From: Lysinibacillus sp. OF-1
GTDB lineage: Bacteria > Bacillota > Bacilli > Bacillales_A > Planococcaceae
Assembly: GCF_028356935.1 (NCBI RefSeq)
Contig: NZ_CP102798.1
Coordinates: 310,001-374,000 of the forward strand
Length of the DNA stretch: 64,000 bases
Direction of reading: 5' to 3'
The position numbers and the translations under genes are program-made. Positions within the stretch are counted from its first letter, which is position 1. Every line of letters begins with the position of its first letter. Below, in pieces: positions 44,846 through 53,257 of the stretch. Below the pieces are notes generated by a model. The model was given only the letters and a program-made list of their open reading frames with translations, searched no databases and was not told the origin of the DNA.

Positions 44846-44884
44846 AAAAAGACCAGGCGCTCAATTGAGTACCTGGTCTTTTTT
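44846..44884. terminator. Terminator after the secreted protein gene
   Basis: AAAAAGACCAGG pairs with CCTGGTCTTTTT across a partly paired centre. Confidence 0.85.
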
Positions 44885-45047
44885 AGATGTAAGTGAAAAT
44901 AAATGATGTACTTATTACGTATCCAATGCTAATACAGTTTATTTTGATGTTACCTCTTATGAAAGTATTAACACAATATATTACTAAAGATAAAAATTGC
45001 CCAAACCAAAATATGAATAAAACACTAAACCAAATACCAGTTAACAT
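44883..45047 (-). CDS. Small two-helix membrane protein (54 aa)
   Basis: Begins MLTGIWFSVLFIFWFGQFLS and ends STSFIFTYI; two hydrophobic segments (4-28, 38-52) joined by a short loop with Arg and Lys. AAAGGAGGTGG is 7 bases before the ATG, an excellent ribosome site. Unknown family, similar in plan to the 64-aa protein at 43659. Confidence 0.6.
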   Translation of the reverse strand: MLTGIWFSVLFIFWFGQFLSLVIYCVNTFIRGNIKINCISIGYVISTSFIFTYI

Positions 45048-45065
45048 TATAATCCACCTCCTTTA

Positions 45066-45146
45066 AAAAACAAAAAAAGAGAGCACGCCCTAACAAATAA
45101 ACGAATTAACGTCTATTAAATGTTAGGGGTACTCCCTTTTTTGTTT
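45066..45146 (-). terminator. Terminator after the DUF3862-like fragment
   Basis: Leftward, GGGAGTACCCCTAACA pairs with TGTTAGGGCGTGCTCTC (imperfect) around a long loop; T7 follows. Confidence 0.65.
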
Positions 45147-45152
45147 TTAAAT

Positions 45153-45416
45153 TTACATATATTCCAATACCATTTGAGTCTTGTTCATTAATTTACTGCC
45201 TTGGAACATAAGAGAAGCATTTGCACCTAAAGACTTACCATTATAGCTGTACATAACTACATCTCCAGATTCAGAAATAACGGCACCTTCACCACCAAGG
45301 ATTTCAAATACTTGATCTTTTGTCATGCCATTTTCTAATTTGTTAAATTGAACAATAGTGCAATTACCGATACTCATAAGTATCAAAATCGATTGAAGTG
45401 GACTATTAGGTATCAT
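45153..45416 (-). pseudogene. DUF3862/SmpA-like lipoprotein fragment
   Basis: The second half (FNKLENGMTKDQVFEILGGE; YSYNGKSLGANASLMFQGSK) matches small DUF3862-type lipoproteins that sit at the cell surface. The first 24 residues (MIPNSPLQSILILMSIGNC) are not like a signal peptide of that family, and no good ribosome site precedes. The gene was probably cut at its 5' end by rearrangement. Confidence 0.55.
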
Positions 45417-45479
45417 AGTTTGCTTACAGATTTAGAAGTAAAAGAGATACGTGATAATTTACGTAAAGCATTTAAGTAA
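45369..45479 (+). pseudogene. C-terminal fragment of an unknown phage-type gene
   Basis: An open stretch ending RYHSLLTDLEVKEIRDNLRK-AFK and a stop, without start; it ends 12 bases before the next frame. It looks like the tail of a deleted gene. Weak evidence. Confidence 0.3.
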
Positions 45480-45491
45480 AAACGAACAATA

Positions 45492-46403
45492 TTGATTCAA
45501 TGGATCCTAGAAAGTTCGGAATTGGAAAGCGAGGTGAAAACGAGGGCATTTGAATACTTAGCAACTTACAAAACATTTGATTCAATAGCAGATATGGATT
45601 CAGCTGTAGAGAATCATAAGGCTGCTCATTATTACGATTTAACTGAGTCAGAACGTGTCATCGTTTTCAAACTCGCTAGTCATGCTTTAGAGAATCCAGG
45701 AGCTTGTCATTTGAAAGCTGCCACAATTGCTGCAGCAATGGAGATCAGCACAAAGACAGTTTATCGAGCTATATCAAAACTGGAATCTTTAGGGATTGTT
45801 AAAAAGAAACGACTGTAAAAAGCAAAGGTGGACAAGGAGCAAGCATCTACATTATTTTGCCTTACAATGCCCCAACGTGGAAATGCTGAAAAACCCTGTG
45901 AGAGTAAGGTTGAAGCGCAACTATCTGAAAACCAATCATCTAAATATTTTAATCATTTATCTTTTAAAACAAGCACTTTACAAAATATATATAATAATGC
46001 ACACGCTGAAAAAGAAGCTCATAAGGAATACATGAACGAGTACCAGGTGATGCTATTCGATTTCATGAATAGTTTGCCATTAGCTGATAACTTGAAAGAC
46101 GAATTGCACAAAGTAGTATTAGCTACTCAGGTTCAAAATGCACCTGACTTTATAAAAGTTAAGAACGTGCTATTTAAAATTGTCATGGATATTAAAGAAG
46201 GTGTTCTGACAGTTACAAGCACATTGAGAGCCGTATTTGCAGGAGCGTATAACAAGGCTGTGGAGCGTTCAAGTGTGAAGCTTAGGAAATCATCATCTAT
46301 TGAAGAAACAGCTAATAGAGAACGTCCAGTACCTTTCTATAATTGGCTGAATGAGCGTGCTAATCGTTCGGAAATATGCAGTAGACCAAACTTAGAAAAC
46401 TGA
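45492..46403 (+). pseudogene. Frameshifted helix-turn-helix protein
   Basis: The first frame (to 45818) has a winged-HTH (HLKAATIAAAMEISTKTVYR; AISKLESLGIVKKK). It stops at once, but the +1 frame continues with TVKSKGGQGASIYIILPYNA-PTW and the third frame (from about 45880) with the rest, to VPFYNWLNERANRSEI. Restoring two indels gives one protein of about 300 aa, as found in Bacillus mobile elements (HTH then long helical tail). Not functional as read. Confidence 0.7.
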
Positions 46404-46430
46404 CTTGAATGGTGAAAGGGGAAATAGAAA

Positions 46431-46598
46431 ATGACGCATTTTGAATATATGGAGCAACAAGGGCAATTATCGATTTTTGATTTAGAGGACCAATATGAGG
46501 AAATGAAATTCAAAAAGGCATCCACAATTGTTAGTAAACCTATTGATAAAAAGACTGTGGTTGTCCCATGTAAGGTGGGGCATATTGTGTGTAGGTAA
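46431..46598 (+). CDS. Small phage-type protein, 55 aa, perhaps shortened
   Basis: Begins MTHFEYMEQQGQLSIFDLED, a start seen in small Bacillus phage proteins, and ends VVVPCKVGHIVCR. AAAGGGG is 8-9 bases before the ATG. The family is usually longer past the CKVG motif, so the stop may be a truncation. Function unknown. Confidence 0.5.
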   Translation: MTHFEYMEQQGQLSIFDLEDQYEEMKFKKASTIVSKPIDKKTVVVPCKVGHIVCR

Positions 46599-46677
46599 TT
46601 ACTAATATGTGTTAAGTATTATCGTTAATTATTATTAATTTTTGCAACAGTTTTGCAACAATGCCCATTTTGATAAT

Positions 46678-46710
46678 AAAAAACTCACCCTCCAATTAAG
46701 TAGGGTGAGT
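46678..46710 (-). terminator. Original 3' terminator of the ncRNA gene (left of the element)
   Basis: ACTCACCCT/AGGGTGAGT stem with T6 on the leftward side. Matches in position and sequence the terminator at 59434-59470 on the other end of the element. Confidence 0.7.
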
Positions 46711-46742
46711 CGCTTCAAAGCCATGTGGCTGTAAGATCAAAC

Positions 46743-46799
46743 TAAAAAGCCGCGTATGCCGTAGTTATTATAGAAAGTTTTAAACCACCACTCCTCAAA
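46743..46799. other. Attachment site attL (57 bp)
   Basis: Identical to 59503-59559; begins TAAAAAGCCGCGTATGCC and ends CCACCACTCCTCAAA. Beyond the left edge the similarity continues at about 80 percent to the terminator, meaning that the element carries its own copy of the 3' end of the gene it entered. Confidence 0.85.
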
Positions 46800-46911
46800 T
46801 GTGGTGATAACGTTAAAGTATAATTGAATGGATTGTGATGAATGTTGATATATCAGTGTTTATACTGTTCTGTTTTTGTTCGTATATAATGTTTTTTAAT
46901 TGCTTTAATTG

Positions 46912-46934
46912 AATTTTTGCACACGATTTGCACA
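46912..46934. repeat. 23-bp repeat, left copy (integrase arm-type site)
   Basis: AATTTTTGCACACGATTTGC plus ACA; contains TTGCACA twice. An identical copy lies at 59398-59420, inside the right end. Such repeats near both ends of an element usually bind the integrase N-terminal domain. A diverged relative (TTTGCAACAGTTTTGCAACA) lies outside at about 46641-46660. Confidence 0.65.
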
Positions 46935-46936
46935 TG

Positions 46937-48133
46937 TTAGTTTGAATTGCTTTTCGAAAACAACATTTCAAACTTATCAGCTGCTGCACGATCTGCTGAT
47001 TTTAAAGCATGTCCATAAGTATTCATTGTAATTGAAATGTCTGAATGTCCTAAACGCTCAGATATAATTTTGGCGTGTACTCCTTGGGCAATTAAAAGAC
47101 TTGCAGATGTATGGCGTAGATCATGCAGTCGGATATATCGAAATTCATGCTTCTTCACAAACTTACTCCACCAATTGGAAGGACTAGAAGGGTAGAGGTG
47201 CTGTCCATGTTCATTACAGAAAATCCATTCTCTTTCTTTCTCTGTCCATTTATCAGCCAGTCGCAATTTATCTTTTCTCCATTGAAAGTGATACTCTTTC
47301 AATTCCTTCATCATGCTCCCAGGTAAGGAAACAACACGTTCTGATGAATCTGATTTCGTACCTTTTATTAGAGGTCCACTTCCTGTTAATACAATCGTTT
47401 GTTCTATTAGTATTTGTTGATTATCAAAGTCCACATGTTTCCACTCAAGACCAAGTAATTCTCCTCTACGTAGGCCGGCAGTTACCGCTAATGTGAATAG
47501 AAGTCTCCAGTGTGAAGGCTCGCTTTGCACTAGCTGTAATAGTTGAGCTATTTCATCCTCATTATAAACCTGTAACTTTTCCTTTACTGCATCTTTAGGT
47601 GGTTTCGGCTTTTTAATGCCGTCCATGGGATTCTTTTCAATTACTTTCCATTCGGTTGCATACTTAAAAACACTTTGAAGCGTGCGGTATATGTCTTGTT
47701 TGGAATGGTAAGTTAACTCTCCCTTATTACCATCTTTTCGTGTAAGGTTTTGTATTAGATTCAGCAGCATGAGCTGGTTTATTTTATCCATGTGCATGTG
47801 ACCGATCACTGGCAAGATATGATTTTTAAGTTTTAATCGATGGTTACTTATTGCTGTTTGTGATAGTTCCGTAAGAGCAAATTTATTCTCCCATTCTTTT
47901 GCGAAGTCGGAAAATATCATATTGGATGGCGCAATGTATTCTCCAGATAGTACCTCTTTTTTAAACTTCATGTACTCATTAAGGACATACTCTTCTTTTT
48001 GTTTAGGTGTGTATTTACCTTCTACATAAAAAACCTTTGTTGCTCGTTTGTAATTGCCTTGTGCATCTTTTCCTAGACTAACAGTGAATCTGTACTTATT
48101 ATCATCGTTTTCGTACTTCTTTATATTAGCCAT
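46937..48133 (-). CDS. int: Tyrosine-recombinase integrase
   Basis: 398 aa. N-terminal arm-binding domain (residues 1-60, RFTVSLGKDAQGNYKR), SAM-like core-binding domain (about 70-170), and catalytic domain with Arg222 (AGLRRGELLGLEW), His337 and Arg340 (HDLRHT), His363 (LGHSDI) and Tyr373 (NTYGHA). All catalytic residues are present. It lies immediately inside attL and points to it, as expected for the element's own integrase. The stop is next to the arm-type repeat. Confidence 0.95.
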   Translation of the reverse strand: MANIKKYENDDNKYRFTVSLGKDAQGNYKRATKVFYVEGKYTPKQKEEYVLNEYMKFKKEVLSGEYIAPSNMIFSDFAKEWENKFALTELSQTAISNHRLKLKNHILPVIGHMHMDKINQLMLLNLIQNLTRKDGNKGELTYHSKQDIYRTLQSVFKYATEWKVIEKNPMDGIKKPKPPKDAVKEKLQVYNEDEIAQLLQLVQSEPSHWRLLFTLAVTAGLRRGELLGLEWKHVDFDNQQILIEQTIVLTGSGPLIKGTKSDSSERVVSLPGSMMKELKEYHFQWRKDKLRLADKWTEKEREWIFCNEHGQHLYPSSPSNWWSKFVKKHEFRYIRLHDLRHTSASLLIAQGVHAKIISERLGHSDISITMNTYGHALKSADRAAADKFEMLFSKSNSN

Positions 48134-48139
48134 TTTGGT

Positions 48140-48619
48140 TTATTCCTCCTCATTTTGGTAATCAGGAAATAACACTTCCAGCATCGTTAATATCCGTTTG
48201 CGATCTTGTTCATTAAGTAAATGGCCTTTGTAGATGGGTTGTACAGATTCGGATAAAAGAAGATTGTTAATATCCGTTATTTCATCTATAACTCGAACTT
48301 TCTCATGTAAAACATTAATATCTATTTCAAAATCATCCAGTTCATCTTTGAAATCTTCATAAGCACTTCTGATCTTTTCGTTTTTAGCAAGCTCGTGATA
48401 CCCCGCTATTTCTAATAACCCCCCGTATGATACGTCAGGTAAAGCGTCTGCAATTTTTCTAATCAACTCAGGTGCTGGTGGGTTACTTCGTTTGCCTGAT
48501 TCTATTTGTGAAAGGTAAGGGTTTGAGTAACCTACTATCTTACCTAATTCTGAAAGCGTTAGTCCTGCTCGCTCCCTTGCTGCTTTTAAGTGAATACCAA
48601 AATTCTTTACATAATCCAT
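48140..48619 (-). CDS. Xre-family repressor
   Basis: 159 aa. HTH at residues 10-65 (LKAARERAGLTLSELGKIVG; NPYLSQIESGKRS), followed by an acidic C-terminal half with no peptidase motif. Likely master repressor of the element, binding TTTAC-N5-GTAAA sites in the divergent promoter region. There is no ImmA-like protease gene beside it, so release may depend on a helper-phage protein, as for SaPI Stl, or on another signal (inference). Six bases upstream of int; same transcript. Confidence 0.88.
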   Translation of the reverse strand: MDYVKNFGIHLKAARERAGLTLSELGKIVGYSNPYLSQIESGKRSNPPAPELIRKIADALPDVSYGGLLEIAGYHELAKNEKIRSAYEDFKDELDDFEIDINVLHEKVRVIDEITDINNLLLSESVQPIYKGHLLNEQDRKRILTMLEVLFPDYQNEEE

Positions 48620-48661
48620 AAGTTTAAATATCCCCCTGTGTGCGTAGTATATTTTATTATA

Positions 48662-48772
48662 TTTTACTACCTGTAAAAATATTTTGCATCATTTTTGTTT
48701 ACAGTTAGTAAGAAAGGCGTTATTGTTTACTCATAGTAAATATTATGTTCGAGGATACTTACTATTAGTAAA
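48662..48772. promoter_or_regulatory. Four repressor-type operators between repressor and excisionase genes
   Basis: TTTTAC-TACCT-GTAAAA (48662-48678), TTTAC-AGTTA-GTAAG (48698-48712), TTTAC-TCATA-GTAAA (48726-48740) and CTTAC-TATTA-GTAAA (48758-48772): one palindromic motif four times in 110 bases, at spacings of about 28-35. Confidence 0.75.
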
Positions 48773-48794
48773 TTTTATGGAGAGGTGGATTATT

Positions 48795-48980
48795 ATGATA
48801 AAAATCACTTTGACGGTTAATGAAGTGGCGGAGATGCTAGGCACTTCTACAGCTACAATCTATTCAGCAGTAAGGAAGTCTGAAATCCCCCACTTTAAAG
48901 TACGTGGGAAAATCCTTTTCAATCGTGAAGTTGTTGAAGCCTGGACTAAAGGTGAAGTTAAGCAAATGCAACATATTTAG
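48795..48980 (+). CDS. Excisionase/AlpA-type HTH protein
   Basis: 61 aa MerR-like HTH_17 protein: LTVNEVAEMLGTSTATIYSA, then VRGKILFNREVVEAW. Proteins of this size serve as excisionase or activator. The ATG at 48795 has GGAGAGG about 8 bases upstream; the longer frame would run through the operators. First gene of the rightward operon. Confidence 0.82.
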   Translation: MIKITLTVNEVAEMLGTSTATIYSAVRKSEIPHFKVRGKILFNREVVEAWTKGEVKQMQHI

Positions 48981-49023
48981 CTAAATCCCAAGCTTTGGTG
49001 GCATGCAGAGGGAGGTGAGTAAG

Positions 49024-49305
49024 ATGAATATTGAAAATGTACAGTCATTAGCTGCGATCGTTAATTTGATTGACGCACAAGCAAAGTCAGGTGAGGAAGC
49101 TCAGTTTTTAACAGTAAGTATCAGTAGGTTTGATTCACCTTCAATCCTGTTAACACACAAGGTCTTTATAGAGCTTTTCGATGAGTATGAAATTCAAGAG
49201 ACACACGATTCTTCGAAAGTTCTTGTTAGCACATTTGTGAATAGTGTTGAGTTTTGTGCTCTTATACCTAAGTCTTTGTGTAATGAATCAACACAGAAAA
49301 AATAA
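49024..49305 (+). CDS. Small element protein, unknown (93 aa)
   Basis: Begins MNIENVQSLAAIVNLIDAQA; the frame opens at 49003 but GGGAGGTGAG precedes the ATG at 49024. No family recognised. Lies in the early rightward operon between the excisionase and primase genes, where satellites encode small replication or interference proteins. Confidence 0.65.
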   Translation: MNIENVQSLAAIVNLIDAQAKSGEEAQFLTVSISRFDSPSILLTHKVFIELFDEYEIQETHDSSKVLVSTFVNSVEFCALIPKSLCNESTQKK

Positions 49306-49326
49306 TATTTGTAGGAGGAATTAGAA

Positions 49327-49659
49327 ATGGTCAATTACGCGGAACGTATCGATTCAATGTCAACGGAGCAGTTGGTATATGAAGTAGAAAATACTGCAGT
49401 GGAACTGCAAGCAGTAACGAAAGATTTAAAAGGTTTGCTTGAAACTATTACGAATTTCGATACAGCTTATGAAGGTATTGAGAGCGATGAGGAAATTTCT
49501 CCAGAATCAGTTCTTGCTTTTATTCGAATGGCTAGATCTGTTAAACAAGCACCAGTCTTAATATCTGAGTTAGAACGTATTAGCTCTGAAGCGAATGCAA
49601 TAGTTAAAGTGATTGACAAACGGCAACCTAGAATGTATCCGGCTGCTATCTCACAGTGA
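49327..49659 (+). CDS. Small helical element protein, unknown (110 aa)
   Basis: Acidic, mostly helical (YEVENTAVELQAVTKDLKGL), GGAGG 8 bases before the ATG. No recognised domain. Same operon. Confidence 0.65.
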   Translation: MVNYAERIDSMSTEQLVYEVENTAVELQAVTKDLKGLLETITNFDTAYEGIESDEEISPESVLAFIRMARSVKQAPVLISELERISSEANAIVKVIDKRQPRMYPAAISQ

Positions 49660-49843
49660 GGGTATCTTATGGACTTAAATAGAATTTATAAATTTGGACT
49701 AAAAAAAATCACTGTTACCAAATAAGGTAACAGCTTTAAAAGAGAACATTGTTTAAGCATTTATTACGCGAAAATAAATGCAGGAATATTATAGCGAATA
49801 TTTACTTAAAGTACAATATTTGAAAGTGAAGAGAAGTGAGTAG

Positions 49844-52297
49844 ATGCAGGAAATTATAACATCAAATGACTTCTATTTTTCCATAGCGATAGCTAAGCAT
49901 CGTACTTCATCAAGATGGAAAAATGAACAAATGAGTTGGTCAGAGCTATTACAACGTATTAGTAAGACGACTCGAACAAACGAAACATTTAACGAATATC
50001 TAAACATGTCTGCTGATGAACAAGCATCTATAAAGGACGTAGGTGGATACCTCATAGGCGAACTTAAAGATGGTATTCGTCAAAACGACAATGTGTTAAA
50101 TAGACGGATAGTAACACTTGATGCTGATCATATTGGCAAACATGAGTTTTGGGAAGAATTACAACTTTTTCATGGCTTTGAGTGTGCGATATATAGCACA
50201 CATAAGCATACCAGTGAAGCTAAACGTCTACGATTACTTATTCCATTAGACAGAGTAATAAATGCTGAAGAATATGAACCAATAGCGAGAGTTTTAGCTA
50301 GTGATCTTGGAATAGATTACTTCGATGATACGACTTATCAAAAGTCTCGTATGATGTTTTGGCCGTCAACGAGTTCAGATGGTGAGTATGTATTCGATTA
50401 TCAGGATGGCCATTTAGTGAGTGCTGACCAGGTCCTTTCAAGATATAAAGATTTTAAGGATCCGAATGAATGGCCTTATAGCAGTCGTATGAAAGAGCGA
50501 AGACAAATCGAACGAGATATTAAAAAAGCAGGCAATCCATTAGAAAAGCCAAATGTTATAGGGCTATTTTGTAGAACATATAGCATTCACGAAGCGATTG
50601 AAACCTTTCTACCTGATGTATATGAGCAAACTACTGAAATAAACCGATACACATACATTAAAGGCACCACTTGGGGAGGCATGAGAACCTATGAAGATGT
50701 ATTCTCATATTCCCATCATGGTACCGATCCAGTTTCTCAACAGCTGGTGAATGCTTTTGATTTAGTGCGTATCCATTTATTTGGTGATATTGACGACGAG
50801 GAGGATATGGCGAAAGACGTTACTAAACGGCCCTCATATGCTCGTATGGTCGAATTAGTTCAAAAGGATAAGAAGGCACAGCAGCAGTTAATTGAGGATA
50901 CTAAACAAAGCGCTATAGATGATTTTGGCGACTTAGAGGATGAGGAAGAACAAACTAATAAAAACCTTGATATTGCTGATCACTTTTTCTCCAAGCATGG
51001 TTTTAATCCAACTAAGTTAGCTGAGTGCTTAGTTCAGGCAAACCCAATTATTACAGTCGATGGCATTGTTTATGTGTACGAGAATGGGGTTTATGTAGCT
51101 GATAACGAGCGCAAGGTTCGTAGGATGACTGCTAGAGTGCTAGGTGATAGATATCGTAGTACACATGGTAATGAGGTAGTGGAGATAATTAAAGACTTGC
51201 ATACGGTGAAATCGATACACCTGGAGAAGCCAAGCACCAAAATAGTTAACCTCAAAAATGGTCTACTTGATTGGCGAACAGGCGAGTTGATGGAGCACTG
51301 TAGTGATTTCATTTCTTTCAGTCAAATACCTGTTAGATACGATGAGACAGCTACTTGCCCCAATATTGAAAAATTCATCAGCGAAGTAGTACCGGCAGAT
51401 TCAATAAATATGGTGTACGAGCTGTTCGGTTTATGCCTCATTCCTAAGAATTTAGGAGTAGCATTTTTCCTCTTAGGTTCAGGATCAAACGGGAAGTCTG
51501 TATTTATCGATTTATTGAACGCATTTATTGGTGAGGAAAATATATCAAATGTGAGTCTACAAGATTTATCTTCTAATAGGTTCAAGCTTGCTCAGCTGCA
51601 GAACAAGCTACTCAATACCCAAGCAGATTTACCTGGCAGTGCTTTAAGTGACACTGATATTTTTAAGGCGGTTGTAACATCGGACAAGCTTAATGCAGAA
51701 CGAAAAAATGTAGATGCATTTAATTTTAGACCTTATGCCCGGCTAGTATACGGAATGAACAAAATACCCCATTCTAGGGATTTCTCAAAAGGCTTTATTC
51801 GCCGCCTTAAAATTATCACTTTTCCTAATAGTTTTGGAGGAAACGGTGCGAAAAGTAAGAAAGCGGATGTGAATCTTCTTGAGAAATTAACCACAGAACA
51901 AGAGCTTTCTGGCTTGCTTAATAAGGCTATAGCTGGTTTGAGAACATTAATGGAGCGTGGCCGTTTCGAGGATACGGCTTCCTCGCGCGAAGCACTTAAA
52001 GACTATATAGCTGTTAGTGACCCTCTTCAAACATTTATTGACGACCTATGTGATCTGGATGAAGAAAATAAAGTAGTAGCAGAAGAATTGCATAATGCTT
52101 ACATCGAATACTTACGAGAAAGTAACGTGTACAGCACGCCTACTCGTAGTCAATTTGTAGGGGACATGCAATCTAAAGGCTTCGAATATAAGCGAACATT
52201 CGGCAGTACCAAAATGCAACTCTTAGGCATCGCCTTATTAAGTGGTAATAATTCAGTTGAGGGTGATTTCAAAGGGAAGGACGATTTACTAACATAG
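49844..52297 (+). CDS. AEP primase - D5/SF3 helicase fusion (P4-type)
   Basis: 817 aa replication protein. The N-terminal third is an archaeo-eukaryotic-type primase: acidic RRIVTLDADHIG (DxD), YSTHKHTSEAKRLRLLIPL and SRMMFWPS. The C-terminal part is a D5-N/SF3 helicase with Walker A GSGSNGKS (residues 545-552), LLNTQADLPGSAL and FIRRLKIITFPNSF with the arginine finger. Such fusions replicate satellites and plasmids from a nearby origin; the iteron-rich gap directly downstream fits that. Start ATG follows GTGAAGAGAAGTGAG, moderate RBS. Confidence 0.9.
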   Translation: MQEIITSNDFYFSIAIAKHRTSSRWKNEQMSWSELLQRISKTTRTNETFNEYLNMSADEQASIKDVGGYLIGELKDGIRQNDNVLNRRIVTLDADHIGKHEFWEELQLFHGFECAIYSTHKHTSEAKRLRLLIPLDRVINAEEYEPIARVLASDLGIDYFDDTTYQKSRMMFWPSTSSDGEYVFDYQDGHLVSADQVLSRYKDFKDPNEWPYSSRMKERRQIERDIKKAGNPLEKPNVIGLFCRTYSIHEAIETFLPDVYEQTTEINRYTYIKGTTWGGMRTYEDVFSYSHHGTDPVSQQLVNAFDLVRIHLFGDIDDEEDMAKDVTKRPSYARMVELVQKDKKAQQQLIEDTKQSAIDDFGDLEDEEEQTNKNLDIADHFFSKHGFNPTKLAECLVQANPIITVDGIVYVYENGVYVADNERKVRRMTARVLGDRYRSTHGNEVVEIIKDLHTVKSIHLEKPSTKIVNLKNGLLDWRTGELMEHCSDFISFSQIPVRYDETATCPNIEKFISEVVPADSINMVYELFGLCLIPKNLGVAFFLLGSGSNGKSVFIDLLNAFIGEENISNVSLQDLSSNRFKLAQLQNKLLNTQADLPGSALSDTDIFKAVVTSDKLNAERKNVDAFNFRPYARLVYGMNKIPHSRDFSKGFIRRLKIITFPNSFGGNGAKSKKADVNLLEKLTTEQELSGLLNKAIAGLRTLMERGRFEDTASSREALKDYIAVSDPLQTFIDDLCDLDEENKVVAEELHNAYIEYLRESNVYSTPTRSQFVGDMQSKGFEYKRTFGSTKMQLLGIALLSGNNSVEGDFKGKDDLLT

Positions 52298-52705
52298 TGC
52301 ATACGCTTATTGAACAAGATATACGCCTTTTACCCATCTTATATGCCCTCTATACGCTTTTTAAAGAGTTAGGGCGTATGCCTTAAAGCTTAGAGCCATA
52401 AGGGTTTTTGGGGTCTTATCAATGCTTCATACGTCTTTTTTTTAACTCTTATAGAAAAATAGAAAGTAATAGTATAGCTAGAGTGACAGAACCGTTATGC
52501 ACCGTGACTATGCACATTGCTATTAAAGATTAGCATAGGAGTTGATAGAAAAGCGTATAAGACGTATGAAGAATTTTCAAAATAACCAAGAGCCTTACAG
52601 CCATAAGTGATGGGGCGATTTTTAGAATGCGAAAAGTAGACGTATGCAGTGCGTATATGACACGTATATGAGCAGTAAAAACCGTATGCGAATAAAAATA
52701 TAGGA
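52298..52705. other. Candidate replication origin with iteron-like repeats
   Basis: A 410-base gene-free stretch with at least eleven copies, in both orientations, of a heptamer close to GCGTATG/CATACGC (for example at about 52302, 52321, 52352, 52375, 52427, 52554, 52564, 52641, 52650, 52663, 52685). The centre is AT-rich (T9 tract at 52435-52443). Two related 20-30-base blocks containing AGCCATAAG occur at about 52390 and 52600. Directly after the primase-helicase gene. Confidence 0.65.
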
Positions 52706-52719
52706 TTGGAGTGAGTCAC

Positions 52720-53064
52720 ATGCGAATAAGAAACAACCGATTTGCACGAGGTTTAGATGTTACAAAAGTGCAAGTCGAAAAAGTAGAAACGAATCCAAAA
52801 GCCAAGGTGTTCCGATATGAGTTTTTTAATGTGTTCAATTGCCCTTATTGCGGAACTGAAATTAAAGAACGATGGGGGTTTGAATATCGCCCTAGATGTG
52901 CGCGTAAAACGCCTTGTTGTAAAAAGAACTATGCGATGTTTCCCAGATTGGAAAATTACACACAAGCATCTTATGAGAATGATCAATTACATCTTCAAAT
53001 GAGGGAATTTATATCCTTATACGATCAAGCTGTAAAAAGCTTAAAAGATTGGCAAAGGAAGTAA
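52720..53064 (+). CDS. Cys-rich zinc-ribbon-like element protein
   Basis: 114 aa. Cys pattern NCPYCGTEIKERW then RCARKTPCCKKN suggests a zinc-binding knuckle; the C-terminus is helical. GGAGTGAG is 5 bases before the ATG at 52720; a GTG at 52711 is also possible. Unknown function; the position right after the origin suggests a DNA-binding role. Confidence 0.6.
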   Translation: MRIRNNRFARGLDVTKVQVEKVETNPKAKVFRYEFFNVFNCPYCGTEIKERWGFEYRPRCARKTPCCKKNYAMFPRLENYTQASYENDQLHLQMREFISLYDQAVKSLKDWQRK

Positions 53065-53070
53065 TAGCTA

Positions 53071-53244
53071 ATGAAACGTAGATCAGTGGCCATTAAACCT
53101 TTTGAAAGGCAGCTTCATGTATTAGAACGTGAGCTTAAGAAGCTGAGCTATGGTAGTCCGTTCTATGAAGCTAAACTATATGAAATTCAGGACTTAGCCG
53201 CATTTATTAATAGAATCAAAAAAAGAAATTACGTTGAATATTAA
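53071..53244 (+). CDS. Small basic element protein (57 aa)
   Basis: Begins MKRRSVAIKPFERQLHVLER, ends INRIKKRNYVEY; basic, one long helix likely. AAAGGAAG is 9 bases before the ATG, and the next gene starts 13 bases after its stop. Too short for standard gene lists. Function unknown. Confidence 0.6.
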   Translation: MKRRSVAIKPFERQLHVLERELKKLSYGSPFYEAKLYEIQDLAAFINRIKKRNYVEY

Positions 53245-53257
53245 GGAGAGATTATAG

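Noticed and set aside
52298..52705. A CRISPR array
   Set aside because: The heptamers are too short, irregularly spaced and in both orientations.
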